Positions 25,166 to 34,556 of a stretch of 64,000 bases of DNA are shown one piece after another. The notes under the pieces are model-generated. The model did not search any database. It saw only the letters and a program-made list of their open reading frames with translations, and was not told the DNA's origin. Positions within the stretch are counted from its first letter, which is position 1. The number at the start of each line of letters is the position of its first letter. This DNA is from JADGRB01 sp036267635 (lineage in GTDB: Bacteria; Myxococcota_A; Polyangia; Fen-1088), in assembly GCA_036267635.1 (NCBI GenBank), contig DATAVR010000009.1, positions 13,122 to 77,121 of the forward strand. Reading direction: 5' to 3'. The translations under genes and the position numbers were made by a program.

Positions 25166-26083
25166 ATGCTCGGACGTGCGGTTCGTGTGTGCCTTCAACC
25201 GGCGATTTTCTTCAGCGCGGTTTTCGCGGGGGCTGTTTTCGCCTCCCCGGCCGCGCGCGCACAGGATGATTCGCCCAATTCCATCTCAGCACTTCCCACC
25301 TCGACAGGTCCAGACGAATCGACGTCGGCCGCGGACCATGTGAGAAAGGCAACCGACCCGCCCACGTTCAATCCAAAAAGCGTGCAAGCGGTGACGGCCC
25401 GCAAGCGCGCAGCGGCCGTCAAACGCACGGTCGCCGAAGTGCCCTCGACCGACGCCACCCCGGTCGCTGTTCCACCTGGGAGCGCGCGCGTCATGACCTC
25501 GCAGCTGGCGTCGTCGCAGCCACCTGCGGCGGCCGCCAGATCGGCCATCCCCATCCCCTCCACGGCGACGCCGCCGTTTGCCGCGCAACCGAGCGCCCCC
25601 CAACCGAGCAGCGCCACTTCGACGGCCCGCCCCGTAACGGCCATGCCACCGGCGATGCCGACATCCCGGACACCGGAGGCCGCGCCCCTCGCGGAGCCGG
25701 CCGCGGCGACCCCTCCGGCCCCGGCTACGCCGCCAGCCGCGGCCTTGCTGGCCGTTCCGGCAACACCCCCGGCGCAAGCGACGCCGCCCTCACCGGCTGA
25801 GGCGCCCGAGCCGGCGTTCGCGCAACCGCCTCCGTCCGCCGAGGCGCCCGAAGCTCCCGTGAGCGGCCAGCGCCCCGGCGTGGTCGGGGTCGACTCGTTC
25901 GGACAGGCGAGCGCTCCCGCGCAGACGCCGCCGCAGTCGGTCGGCCAGCCTCCGCCCACGACCGTGCCCGAAAATCCGGCTTTTCCGGCCACGGTGGCGC
26001 CGCCCACGAACACTCCCCCGTCGGACCAGCCACAGGGACCACCCCCGAGTCCGATGCAGTCGCAGTCGCCGCAGTTTCAGTGA
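25166..26083 (+). CDS. Secreted Pro/Ala-rich low-complexity protein
   Basis: This 305-residue protein has a signal peptide (about 1-32, ending ARAQ) and a long disordered body of Ala, Pro, Ser and Thr with repeated PPA, PAP and ATPP steps. No folded domain is visible. It may be a periplasmic spacer or surface protein. GGAGG precedes the ATG, which with the signal peptide supports a real gene despite the low complexity. It ends 7 bp from the convergent pepP gene. Confidence 0.7.
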   Translation: MLGRAVRVCLQPAIFFSAVFAGAVFASPAARAQDDSPNSISALPTSTGPDESTSAADHVRKATDPPTFNPKSVQAVTARKRAAAVKRTVAEVPSTDATPVAVPPGSARVMTSQLASSQPPAAAARSAIPIPSTATPPFAAQPSAPQPSSATSTARPVTAMPPAMPTSRTPEAAPLAEPAAATPPAPATPPAAALLAVPATPPAQATPPSPAEAPEPAFAQPPPSAEAPEAPVSGQRPGVVGVDSFGQASAPAQTPPQSVGQPPPTTVPENPAFPATVAPPTNTPPSDQPQGPPPSPMQSQSPQFQ

Positions 26084-26090
26084 GCGGCGT

Positions 26091-27488
26091 TCATCCGGTC
26101 GCGCCGAGGGCCGCTTCCACCGCGTCGATCGATTTGGGGATCGCCTCGGTCAGGACTCGACGTCCGGTCTCCGTGACGAGCACGTCGTCCTCGATCCGGA
26201 TCCCCCTGACGTCGGCAAATGCGGCAAGCTTCTTGCGATCGAGGCGGTCGCCCGCGGCCCGGGTCAGTTCGGGGTTGTTCAGGATCGACGGCACCTGGTA
26301 GAGCCCGGGCTCGATGGTGACGGCCATCCCGGCGACCAGATCGCGGTCGAGGCGGAGGGAACGCAGCCCGAATTCCTTCGACCGCTCTCTTCCCGGCGCA
26401 TAGCCGGCACGATCGCCGAGGTCTTCCATGTCGTGGACGTCGAGGCCCAGGAGGTGGCCGACCCCATGCGGAAACAGCAGCGCGACCACACCGTCTGCCG
26501 CCAGGGCGATCGGGTCGCCTCGCAGGATGCCGAGATCGACGAGGCCCGCCGCCAGTGTCTGGCAGGCGATGATGTGGACGTTGCGATAGCGCGTGCCGGG
26601 GCCGACCGCCGCGATGGCGCGCCGCTGGGCCTCCAGCACCAGTTGGTAAAAATCGCGCTGGGTGGGGGAGAAGCGGCCGGAGACGGGCCAGGTGCGCGTC
26701 ACGTCACCGGCCCAGCCGCTCTCCGTTTCGGCGCCGACGTCGGCCAGTAACAGATCGCCGGCGGCGAGCTGGTGGTCGTACCGCTCGCTGTGCAGGGTCT
26801 CGCCGTGCGGCGTGACGATCGACGGGTAGGCGCAGCCCATGCCGCGCGCGACCAGCGCGGCCTCCATCGCCGCCCGGACGGCGGCGGCGGTTTCCCCCGC
26901 GCGGGTGGCCGACATGCCCGCGCGGTGGGCCGCCTCGGTCGCCGCGGCGGCGCGGCCGAGCTCGGCCACCGCGGCCTCGTCGTGCAGGAGGCGCAGCGAG
27001 ATCATCGCTTCGGCCAGCGGCGCGTCGAGCACGTCGATCACGCCGGGGCGGATCTCGCGGTTGAGCAGGCGGCTCTGTTCGAGGCAGGTCTCGACGTCGG
27101 GGGCGGCCAGCGTCGCGACGGCGCGTCCGCGCACGCTGGCGGCGAGGCGCGCGAACGGGCGCACCGGACAGCCGGTGACCTCCGCGATCTCCTCGAAGCT
27201 GGGCGACGGCCCCTCCCAGAGCGCCTGATCGGGCGCGGCCTCGGGGAGATAGAGCGTGAAGGCAGCGCCGTCGTAGACCGCGATCGCCCCGCGCAGCGGT
27301 CGACCGAACAGGTAGAGGAAGTGGCTGCTGGCGCGGTACGGATAGAGATTGGCGGCGTAATTGCGCGGCCGCGGAAGCCCGGCCGCGATCAGCGCCGGAC
27401 GGTTGCCGAGCAGCTTGCCGAGGCGCTCGCGCCGTTGCTCGCACGCCCGCCGCTGCAGATCGAGCCGATCGAGATCGCGCGGCCGCAT
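26091..27488 (-). CDS. pepP: Xaa-Pro aminopeptidase (PepP)
   Basis: This M24-family dimetal peptidase removes N-terminal residues preceding proline. Its 465 residues comprise an AMP_N domain (about 1-150) and the pita-bread catalytic domain. Metal ligands are visible as Asp in DVGAETESG and GDVTRTWP, His in GVGHLLGLDVHDMED, Glu in TIEPGLY, and Glu in RIEDDVLVT. The ATG has no Shine-Dalgarno sequence but is preceded by TATACT and exactly six bases, a convincing leaderless start. It lies downstream of hrpB on the same strand. Confidence 0.95.
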   Translation of the reverse strand: MRPRDLDRLDLQRRACEQRRERLGKLLGNRPALIAAGLPRPRNYAANLYPYRASSHFLYLFGRPLRGAIAVYDGAAFTLYLPEAAPDQALWEGPSPSFEEIAEVTGCPVRPFARLAASVRGRAVATLAAPDVETCLEQSRLLNREIRPGVIDVLDAPLAEAMISLRLLHDEAAVAELGRAAAATEAAHRAGMSATRAGETAAAVRAAMEAALVARGMGCAYPSIVTPHGETLHSERYDHQLAAGDLLLADVGAETESGWAGDVTRTWPVSGRFSPTQRDFYQLVLEAQRRAIAAVGPGTRYRNVHIIACQTLAAGLVDLGILRGDPIALAADGVVALLFPHGVGHLLGLDVHDMEDLGDRAGYAPGRERSKEFGLRSLRLDRDLVAGMAVTIEPGLYQVPSILNNPELTRAAGDRLDRKKLAAFADVRGIRIEDDVLVTETGRRVLTEAIPKSIDAVEAALGATG

Positions 27489-27494
27489 CGCAAG

Positions 27495-27500
27495 AGTATA
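27495..27500 (-). promoter_or_regulatory. -10 hexamer TATACT, leaderless start of pepP
   Basis: TATACT matches the -10 consensus at five of six bases and lies six bases before the pepP ATG on the minus strand. Transcription would begin at the A of ATG. Confidence 0.6.
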
Positions 27501-27527
27501 TGCGCTGTCGGCACCGCCGTTGTCGCC

Positions 27528-27642
27528 ACCCGTTCACCCCCACGATGACCGACCCGCCCGCGTCGACCGCGATCGTGGTCCCCCTCTTCAGGAGATCGAG
27601 CTCTCTGAGCGTGCGCAGGATCCGCGGGATGTCGAGCGACAA
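27528..27642 (-). pseudogene. Possible 5' remnant of a lost gene between hrpB and pepP
   Basis: About 38 codons starting at an ATG read like genuine protein (DIPRILRTLRELDLLKRG, then a GGSVIVGVNG strand) with GC-rich third positions. The frame then degrades into Arg/Cys-rich sequence and runs on into the pepP region in the wrong frame. It may be the truncated start of a lost gene or chance coding potential. Confidence 0.2.
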
Positions 27643-27664
27643 ACTCGGCTCGCTCGGATGAGCG

Positions 27665-30265
27665 CTAGCGGCGTCTGCTCGGTCCGGGCGCGGGTGGTCG
27701 TGCGGTGGCGCCGTCCTCGGGCCAGGCGTGCCGTGGATAGCGGCGTCCGAGCTCCCTCCGGAGGGCGGGGTAGTGCTGGGTCCAGAAGCCGGCCAGATCG
27801 CGCGTCACCTGCACCGCGCGCCCGTTCGGGGCCAGCAGATGCACGGTGAGCGGCACGCGCCCTCCGCCGATCGCAGGCGCCGCGCGCGTGCCGAAAAAAT
27901 CCTGCAGGCGTGATTCGATCCAGGGGGGGCTGGCCGCGTCGTAGTGGATCGGCACCGCGCGTCCGCCCGGGAGCGTGATGTGCAGCGGCGCGAGAGCGTC
28001 GAGCGCCCGTCGCGCTTCGTGGGGGAGCGCGGCCAGCACCGCTGCTCCGAGATCGGCGCCGGGGGTCGCCAGCTCGGCAAAGCTGTTTCGCCCGACGCAG
28101 GCCAGCCGCACGAGGTCGCTCACGGCATCGGCGCCGAGCGTCGGAAGCGGCGCCTCGGGCGCGACCCCGCGCGCGAAGATGATTCGCTGCAGGAGCGCCG
28201 GGATCGCCTCGCCGCCGGGGAGCCGGTCGATCCCGCGCGCCAGCGCCGCCTCCGCCAGCAGCCGCGCCGTCTCCTCGTCGGGCGGCGCCGGCTCGGTGCG
28301 CGCGTCGAGCGCCAGCGCGCCGAACTCGAGGCCGGTCGTGCGCTCGATCCGCTCGGTGCGGGCGTCGAAGGCGCGGCGATCGATCTCCACGATTCGATCG
28401 GCGAAGAGGTCGAGCAGCCAGTCGGGCTCGATGCGCGAGGTGAGACGGACGATCGGGGCGCGCCCCGAGCTGCCGCCGCGCCCCGCCTGACGACCCTCGA
28501 CGACGTCGACCGCCACCAGCCAGTCGCCGGTCTGCTCGAGCCCGAGCTCGGCGCTGCCGCCCGCCGCGAGCAGCGCCGTCTTCGAGCCCGGCTCACGCCG
28601 CCGGGCCACGCGATCGGGGAACGCGGCCAGAATGGCGAGGGCCAGGCCGCGCGCGCTCTCTTCGGTGTCGGGTGTTCCGCGCGGGGAGCGCGTTTCGGTC
28701 GCCGAGGCGAGCTGGCGGCGCACCCGGCCGACCTCTTCGACGGCGCGCGGATCGAGCTCCAGCCGGCGCAGCGCCTCGGGGCGAAAGCGCGCGGCCTCCG
28801 CCTGGCGGTAGAGATCGACCAGGTCGGCGACGTCGGCGCCGCGATCGGGCCGCCCGCCTGGCCCACCGCCGAACGACGGGCGCGCGGTGGCGCGGACGTC
28901 ACGCTCGCCGATGAGCGCGGCGGCCAGCGTGGCGCCGTCGCCCGCGCCGCGCGCCTCGCCCTCGACCACCAGCCGCGCGAGCCGCGGGTGGACCGGAAAC
29001 CGGAGCATCCGCCGCCCGACTTCGGTCAGATCGCCAGCGGCGCCGAGCGCGCCGAGGCGTCCGAGCAGCTCGCGCGCGGCGCCCCAGGAGGCGGCCGGCG
29101 GCGCCTCCAGCCAGGCGAGCGCGTCGGCGTCGCGCACGCCGAGCGCGGCCAGCGTCATCGCCGTGTCGGTCAGATCGACGCGGGCGATCTCGGGCGGGTC
29201 GAAGGCGGGGCGCTGCTCGAAGTCGTGCTGGGTGTAGAGCCGCAGCGCGCGGCCGGGCCGCGTGCGTCCCGCGCGGCCGGCGCGCTGCTCGGCGGAGGCG
29301 CGGCTCACCTTGGCGAGCGCCAGCGTCGGCAGCCCGCTCCAGGGCGAATGGGCCGCCACGCGGGCGAGGCCGCCATCGACGACCGCCACCACGCCTTCGA
29401 TCGTCACCGACGACTCGGCGACGTTGGTCGCCAGCACCACCTTGCGCCGCCCGGCCGGACGCACGGCGCGCGTCTGCTCGTCGAGCGGCATGTCGCCGTG
29501 CAAGGGCAGAATCGCCAACCCGGCCGCCTGCGGCAGCTCGGCGAGCGCCGCCTGGGCGCGTCGGATCTCGGCCGCGCCCGGAAGGAAGACCAGCAGATCC
29601 CCGTCGGGCTCCTCGCGCAGGAGCTGCCGGACCGCCGCCGCGATCCGCCGCTCGAGCGGACGCTCCTCGGCCGCCTGCGCGACCGGGAGATGCTCGATGG
29701 CGACCTCGAACCGTCGCCCCTCGCTGCGCACCGTCGTCGCGCGCCGCCGCTCGCCGGCCAGAAACGCCCGCACCGGCTCGGCCTCCAGCGTGGCCGACAT
29801 GGCCACCACCGCCAGGTCGGCCCGCGGGCCCTCGCGCAGCCGGCGCAGCCAGGCGAGCGCCAGATCGGTCGCCACGTGGCGCTCGTGCAGCTCGTCGAGC
29901 ACGACGGCGGCGACCCCGCGGAGCTGCGGATCGGCGAGCAGCCGTCGCACGAAGAGGCCCTCGGTCATGAAGCGCAGCCGCGTCCGTGGGCCGCCAGCCT
30001 CGTCGAAGCGGACGCTGTAACCGACGGTCTCTCCGACCTTCTCGCCCCGCTCGGCCGCTACCCGCGCGGCGGCGAGGCGGGCGGGGAGGCGCCGCGGCTC
30101 GAGCACCCAGATCTCCCCCGCCGCGGGCAGGCGTGCCTCCAGCAGCGCGCGCGGCACCCGGGTCGTCTTTCCGGCCCCGGGCGGCGCCTCGACCACGACC
30201 GCCCCGTCGGCTTCGACGGCGGCCACGATTTCCGGAATGGCCGCGTCGATGGGGAGCGGCGTCAA
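27665..30265 (-). CDS. hrpB: ATP-dependent helicase HrpB
   Basis: This DExH-box RNA helicase of the HrpB family has 866 residues from TTG 30265. The N-terminus reads LTPLPIDAAIPEIVAAV and then Walker A APPGAGKTT, as in HrpB proteins. The DEAH-type box is DELHERH, followed by the helicase C domain, HA2 region and HrpB C-terminal domain. TTG 30265 is preferred because GGAGG lies seven bases before it and the protein starts like its family; ATG 30325 would add 20 residues without a ribosome-binding site. It is divergent from the Ser/Thr kinase gene. The cellular role of HrpB is poorly known. Confidence 0.93.
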   Translation of the reverse strand: MTPLPIDAAIPEIVAAVEADGAVVVEAPPGAGKTTRVPRALLEARLPAAGEIWVLEPRRLPARLAAARVAAERGEKVGETVGYSVRFDEAGGPRTRLRFMTEGLFVRRLLADPQLRGVAAVVLDELHERHVATDLALAWLRRLREGPRADLAVVAMSATLEAEPVRAFLAGERRRATTVRSEGRRFEVAIEHLPVAQAAEERPLERRIAAAVRQLLREEPDGDLLVFLPGAAEIRRAQAALAELPQAAGLAILPLHGDMPLDEQTRAVRPAGRRKVVLATNVAESSVTIEGVVAVVDGGLARVAAHSPWSGLPTLALAKVSRASAEQRAGRAGRTRPGRALRLYTQHDFEQRPAFDPPEIARVDLTDTAMTLAALGVRDADALAWLEAPPAASWGAARELLGRLGALGAAGDLTEVGRRMLRFPVHPRLARLVVEGEARGAGDGATLAAALIGERDVRATARPSFGGGPGGRPDRGADVADLVDLYRQAEAARFRPEALRRLELDPRAVEEVGRVRRQLASATETRSPRGTPDTEESARGLALAILAAFPDRVARRREPGSKTALLAAGGSAELGLEQTGDWLVAVDVVEGRQAGRGGSSGRAPIVRLTSRIEPDWLLDLFADRIVEIDRRAFDARTERIERTTGLEFGALALDARTEPAPPDEETARLLAEAALARGIDRLPGGEAIPALLQRIIFARGVAPEAPLPTLGADAVSDLVRLACVGRNSFAELATPGADLGAAVLAALPHEARRALDALAPLHITLPGGRAVPIHYDAASPPWIESRLQDFFGTRAAPAIGGGRVPLTVHLLAPNGRAVQVTRDLAGFWTQHYPALRRELGRRYPRHAWPEDGATARPPAPGPSRRR

Positions 30266-30374
30266 GCCGGGGCCTCCGTCCGTCGATGAAGATGCCACGT
30301 GGAGAGGACAACCCTCGCACAACATGAGCCGAGGTGGGTAAAGGGGTGACGTTCGCGGTAGAACGGGGGGCGCG

Positions 30375-33300
30375 ATGATTCGCTGTCCAACGTGCGGGCG
30401 CCGCCTGCGCGACGCCGCGCCCGCCTGCGCCACGCACGGGACGCCGCCGCCCGTGCTCGAGCAGCCGGACGACACGACGCCGTTCGTGGTCCCGACGCCC
30501 AATCTGCCGATCTTTCGCGTGCGGCGCACCTTGGGGCAGGGGGGCTTCGGCGCGGTCTTCCTGGCGGAGCGCATCTCGGACGGACAGCCGGTGGCCATCA
30601 AGGTCGCGCGCTCCGACAACCTGGCCGCGGGCGAGAGCCTGATGCGCGAGGCGTACGCGCTCTCCGCTGTTGGCGTGCCGCACGTGCCGGCGGTGTTCGA
30701 GCGCGGTGTCCTCGACGACGGATCGGCTTACGTGGTGTTGGAGTTCGTCGAGGCGCCGCTGCTGGCCGAGCGGCTGACCGCGCCCGAAGGGCCGATGTCG
30801 CTCGAGGAGTTCGCGCGCGCCGCACTGGCGATCCTGACCGCGGTCGAGACGGCGCACGGACGCGGCTTGGTGCACTGCGATCTCAAGCCGGAGAACATCT
30901 TCGTCGACGAAAAGGGGGTCAAGCTGTTCGACTTCGGCCTCGTGCGCAGCGTCGGCGCAGGGGGCGACCGCGTCGAGGCGACCAAGGAAGAGGCGCCGGC
31001 CGGGACGCCCGAGTACATGTCGCCCGAGCAGTGTGAGGGGCGGACGGAGATCGATGCCCGCAGCGACATCTATGCGCTGGGGGCCATCTTCTACGAGATG
31101 CTGGCCGGCGCGCCGCCGTTCTGGGGGAACTCGGCGGAGGTGCAGCAGAGCCACCGCAGCCGCCGCCCGCCTGCGCTGTCGCGCCGGGCGGAGATCTCGG
31201 TGCCGCTCGAGGACGCGATCATGCGCTGCCTGGCCAAGGATCCCGACCGGCGTCCGGCGAGCATCGCCGATCTGCGCCGCGCGCTGCAGGCCGGGCTCGC
31301 CGCGGAGCGCGCCCGACGGGAGGTGGTCCAGCCGGCCGCGCCGCCCAAGGAGGCCGCCCTGGCGGACGCCAAGGCCGCCGCCAAGCCGGCCGCGCCGGTG
31401 CGCGAGCGGCGCGCCGTGGCGCTGCTGTTCTTCGAGAGCAAGAGCAACGTAGCCGCCGTGCGCGAGGCGATGACCAGCGTGGGGGCTCAGCTGGCGCACA
31501 CGGCGGGCGCCCAGTACGTGCTCGCCTTCGGTCACGAGGTCGGTGACAACCCGACCCGGGCGGCGGCGAACGCCGGCGAGATGATCGTTGCGCGCGGGCT
31601 GACCCAGCGGGCGCTGGTCGATCTGGCGTCGGTCTCCATCCAGGCCCACCCCGACGGGACGCGGCGCTACCAGAGCCCGCTCTTCAGCAAAAAGGAACAG
31701 TACCCGGGCGAGTCGGATCCCGAGGGGATCCTGCTCTCGCCCGCCGCGCTGGAGGTGCTGCCCGATCTGCTGGTGGAGCCGGTGCCGGGACGCCCGGGGG
31801 CGGCGCGCCTGCAGAAGGCGACGGTGGCCGCCGAACGGACCACCACCCGGATGGGCGTGGCGCCGCTGGTCGGCCGCGACGATCTGCTGCGCACGTTGCT
31901 CGACTCGGCGCGGGGGGCGGCGGGCGGATCGTCGCCGACCATCGTCACGCTGCTGGGGGCGCCCGGGTACGGCAAGACCCACCTGGCGCAGATGCTGGTG
32001 CAGCACCTGGAGATCGTTCCGACCTTCGAGCTGCTGTTCGTGCGCGCCAAAGAGGTCCTGGGCGGCGTCGAAGAACAGACCGCGCGCGAGCTCTTGCGCT
32101 CGACGCTGTCGCTCCCCGACGCCGCGCCGGCAGATCTCGGGCGCGCGCAGCTCGCCGAACGGCTGGGCGCCGACGTGGCCAAGGATGTCTGGGCCGGCGT
32201 GGCGATCACCATGGGGTGGGCGCCGCCCGAGCACCCGGAGGTCCGCGCGCTGACCGCGGCGCCGGGCGCCATCCGGGCGGCGGCCGCGCGCGCGGCGGGC
32301 GAAGCGCTGCGCGGGCGAGCGCGCAAGCGGGCCCAGGCGGTGGTGATCGAGGACGCCCACTTCGTCGACGAGACCGCGCTCGACGCGCTCGAGTACGCGG
32401 CGCTCGCCGAGGCCGCTTGCCCGATCTGGATCTGCGTCATCGGGCGTCCCAGCTTCGGGCGTGGACGCACCGACTGGGCCGGCCGCGCCGCCGCCCGCCG
32501 CGAAATCACGCTCGCGCCGCTGGAGCCGCCCGCCGCCGCCGAGCTGGCCCGGCGCCTGCTGCTCCCTGCGGAGAATGTGCCGGCCACGGCGCTCGCGGTC
32601 TTGGCCGCCCGCACCGAGGGGATTCCGCTCCTGCTCGTCGAGCTCGTGCGTGGCCTCAAGCGCGACGGGCTGGTGCGGAGATCGGGCAAGGGGCAGAGCT
32701 GGACGCTGGCCACCGACGAGCTCGATCGGCTGCCCGATCTACCGCTCGTGCAGTGGCTGGCCAGCCGGGAGACGGAGTCGCTGCCGCCCGATCTGTTGGC
32801 GCATGCCAAGCTGGCCTCGGTGCTGGGGGCCGAGTTCAGCAGCGACGAGATCGAGGGGGTCTTGCAGGAGCTGGAGCGCGGCGGCGTCGCGGCGGAGACG
32901 CAGCTCGACGCCGGGATCGGCGTTCGTCGCCTGGTCGAAAGCGGCATCCTCTCCCGCCACCGCGGCGGCCGCGTGGGGTTCCGCCACGCGCTCCTGCGCG
33001 ACACCGTCTACCAATCGGTCTCCGGGCCGCAGCGCGAGGCGATCCACCGCGCCGCCTACGACTACTATCGTCACCAGGATCGTTTGGCCGAAGGAGCCCG
33101 CCTGCCGCCGATGGCGTTTCACGCCGCGCGCAGCGGCCTCAAGGTCGAGGCGGGGCGTCTCTACCTGGACCTGGCGGGCCGGGCGCGCGCCCGCCACGGC
33201 TATCTGGACGCCGAGCTGCTTTTCAAGAACGCGATCGACAACCTCCCCGCCGAGGATCAGATGTCGCGGATCGCGGCGACGCAGGGGCGGGCGCAGATGC

Positions 33301-34448
33301 GCTACCGGCTGGGACGTCACGAGGACGCGATCGGAGACTACAGCGCGGCGCTGGAGCTGGCGCGCCAGGCCGGCTCGAAGTCGGCGCAGATCGCGCTCCT
33401 CCTCGACGAGGGGATCGTGCTCGATCTGGTTCGCGAGTGGCCGCGCGCGGAGACGGCCACCGAGGAGGCGGCGGCGCTCATCGCCTCGGACGAAACGCTG
33501 GCCACGCCGGTGGTGCAAGCGCGGCTGCTGATGTCGCGGGCGCGCAGCTTCACCCGCACCGACAAGCTGGCCGAGGCCCACGCGACGTTTGCCCGCGCGA
33601 TCGCCATCGCCGAGCCGCTGGGCGAAGAGGCCTACGACGCCTACACGACCAGCATGTCGCTGGGAGGGTTCGTGACCGCGACGCTGGGAAAGTACGACGT
33701 GGCGGAGGCCTGGACCAACCGCGTCCTCCAGGTCTACGAGGACCACGGCGACATCTTCGGCATCTGCATCACGCTCATCAACCGCGGCTCGCTCTGGTTC
33801 CTCACCGACAAGTTCGATCGGCTGCTGGCCGAGCTCGAGCGCGCCGTCGGTCTCACCCGCGAGTACGGGATGACCCTGCTCGAGAGTCTCTGCGTGCGGG
33901 ATCTCGGCGAGATCTATCTCTCGCTCGGCAAACCGGTGGAAGGGGAGCGCTATATCCGGCGCGCGCACGCCATGTACGCCCAGTCGCTGGGCGAGAACGC
34001 GGCCCGCGCCGTGAGCTGCGAGCTGCAGCTGGCGCGGCTCAAGTGGTGGAGCGGAGATGTCGCCGCCGCCGAGGAGATCTTCAGGAAGGTGACCGCGCAG
34101 CAGGCGGTCGCCCAGGCCGCCGGGCCGAGCGACGCGGTCCTGACGGGGAGCGAGCGGCTGATGCTCGACCAGGTGGGCGTCGCGCTCGGACCCGGGACGG
34201 CGGCCGAGTTCGATGCGCTCATCGCGCGCGGACAGGAGCTGGCGTTGCAGCCGCAGGACATCGTCGAGCTGGTCGAGTGGAAGGGGTTGGCGGCCTTGCG
34301 GGCCGGCCGTCGCGACGAGGCGATTCCTCTCTTCGAGCAAGCGTTGGCGATGGCCGAGGAGAAGGCGCGCCTGGTGACCGATCGCGTGCGCGCCCAGTTG
34401 ACGTCGGCCAGCGGTGGGGCGCCCGCTCCGGCCAGCATGCAGGGGTGA
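30375..34448 (+). CDS. Ser/Thr protein kinase with degenerate cyclase-like domain, AAA-type ATPase and TPR repeats
   Basis: This 1357-residue multidomain signalling protein begins with a small zinc ribbon (Cys4, Cys7, Cys18, His21). A protein kinase domain follows (about 48-305) with GQGGFG 54-59, Lys76, catalytic Asp169 in HCDLKPEN (Cys replaces the Arg of HRD) and DFG at 186-188. Residues about 343-480 look like a class III nucleotidyl cyclase fold without its metal-binding aspartates. A P-loop ATPase domain follows (LVGRDDLL, Walker A GAPGYGKT at 528-535). The C-terminal half is TPR-like helical repeats. The order kinase, cyclase-like, AAA, TPR recalls large bacterial adenylate-cyclase/kinase sensors. 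Targets are unknown. It is divergent from hrpB. Confidence 0.92.
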   Translation: MIRCPTCGRRLRDAAPACATHGTPPPVLEQPDDTTPFVVPTPNLPIFRVRRTLGQGGFGAVFLAERISDGQPVAIKVARSDNLAAGESLMREAYALSAVGVPHVPAVFERGVLDDGSAYVVLEFVEAPLLAERLTAPEGPMSLEEFARAALAILTAVETAHGRGLVHCDLKPENIFVDEKGVKLFDFGLVRSVGAGGDRVEATKEEAPAGTPEYMSPEQCEGRTEIDARSDIYALGAIFYEMLAGAPPFWGNSAEVQQSHRSRRPPALSRRAEISVPLEDAIMRCLAKDPDRRPASIADLRRALQAGLAAERARREVVQPAAPPKEAALADAKAAAKPAAPVRERRAVALLFFESKSNVAAVREAMTSVGAQLAHTAGAQYVLAFGHEVGDNPTRAAANAGEMIVARGLTQRALVDLASVSIQAHPDGTRRYQSPLFSKKEQYPGESDPEGILLSPAALEVLPDLLVEPVPGRPGAARLQKATVAAERTTTRMGVAPLVGRDDLLRTLLDSARGAAGGSSPTIVTLLGAPGYGKTHLAQMLVQHLEIVPTFELLFVRAKEVLGGVEEQTARELLRSTLSLPDAAPADLGRAQLAERLGADVAKDVWAGVAITMGWAPPEHPEVRALTAAPGAIRAAAARAAGEALRGRARKRAQAVVIEDAHFVDETALDALEYAALAEAACPIWICVIGRPSFGRGRTDWAGRAAARREITLAPLEPPAAAELARRLLLPAENVPATALAVLAARTEGIPLLLVELVRGLKRDGLVRRSGKGQSWTLATDELDRLPDLPLVQWLASRETESLPPDLLAHAKLASVLGAEFSSDEIEGVLQELERGGVAAETQLDAGIGVRRLVESGILSRHRGGRVGFRHALLRDTVYQSVSGPQREAIHRAAYDYYRHQDRLAEGARLPPMAFHAARSGLKVEAGRLYLDLAGRARARHGYLDAELLFKNAIDNLPAEDQMSRIAATQGRAQMRYRLGRHEDAIGDYSAALELARQAGSKSAQIALLLDEGIVLDLVREWPRAETATEEAAALIASDETLATPVVQARLLMSRARSFTRTDKLAEAHATFARAIAIAEPLGEEAYDAYTTSMSLGGFVTATLGKYDVAEAWTNRVLQVYEDHGDIFGICITLINRGSLWFLTDKFDRLLAELERAVGLTREYGMTLLESLCVRDLGEIYLSLGKPVEGERYIRRAHAMYAQSLGENAARAVSCELQLARLKWWSGDVAAAEEIFRKVTAQQAVAQAAGPSDAVLTGSERLMLDQVGVALGPGTAAEFDALIARGQELALQPQDIVELVEWKGLAALRAGRRDEAIPLFEQALAMAEEKARLVTDRVRAQLTSASGGAPAPASMQG

Positions 34449-34544
34449 CGGCTTCACCTCCAGGTTGGCGCGAGGGCGGAGGCGCGAAGATCGGGGATCG
34501 CCGGCCTCGCGGCCGAGACCCGTGAATTGGCGGGGTCGATCGGC

Positions 34545-34550
34545 TAACCT
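34545..34550 (+). promoter_or_regulatory. -10-like hexamer TAACCT, leaderless start of the M50 gene
   Basis: TAACCT lies exactly six bases before the ATG at 34557 and no Shine-Dalgarno sequence is present. It would be the promoter of the M50-scpA-scpB-rluB unit. Confidence 0.45.
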
Positions 34551-34556
34551 GCCCCG

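Noticed and set aside
26704..27642. 312-residue minus-strand frame over pepP
   Set aside because: Apart from the first 38 codons it is the wrong frame of pepP and Arg-rich. Only the 5' part was kept as a possible remnant.
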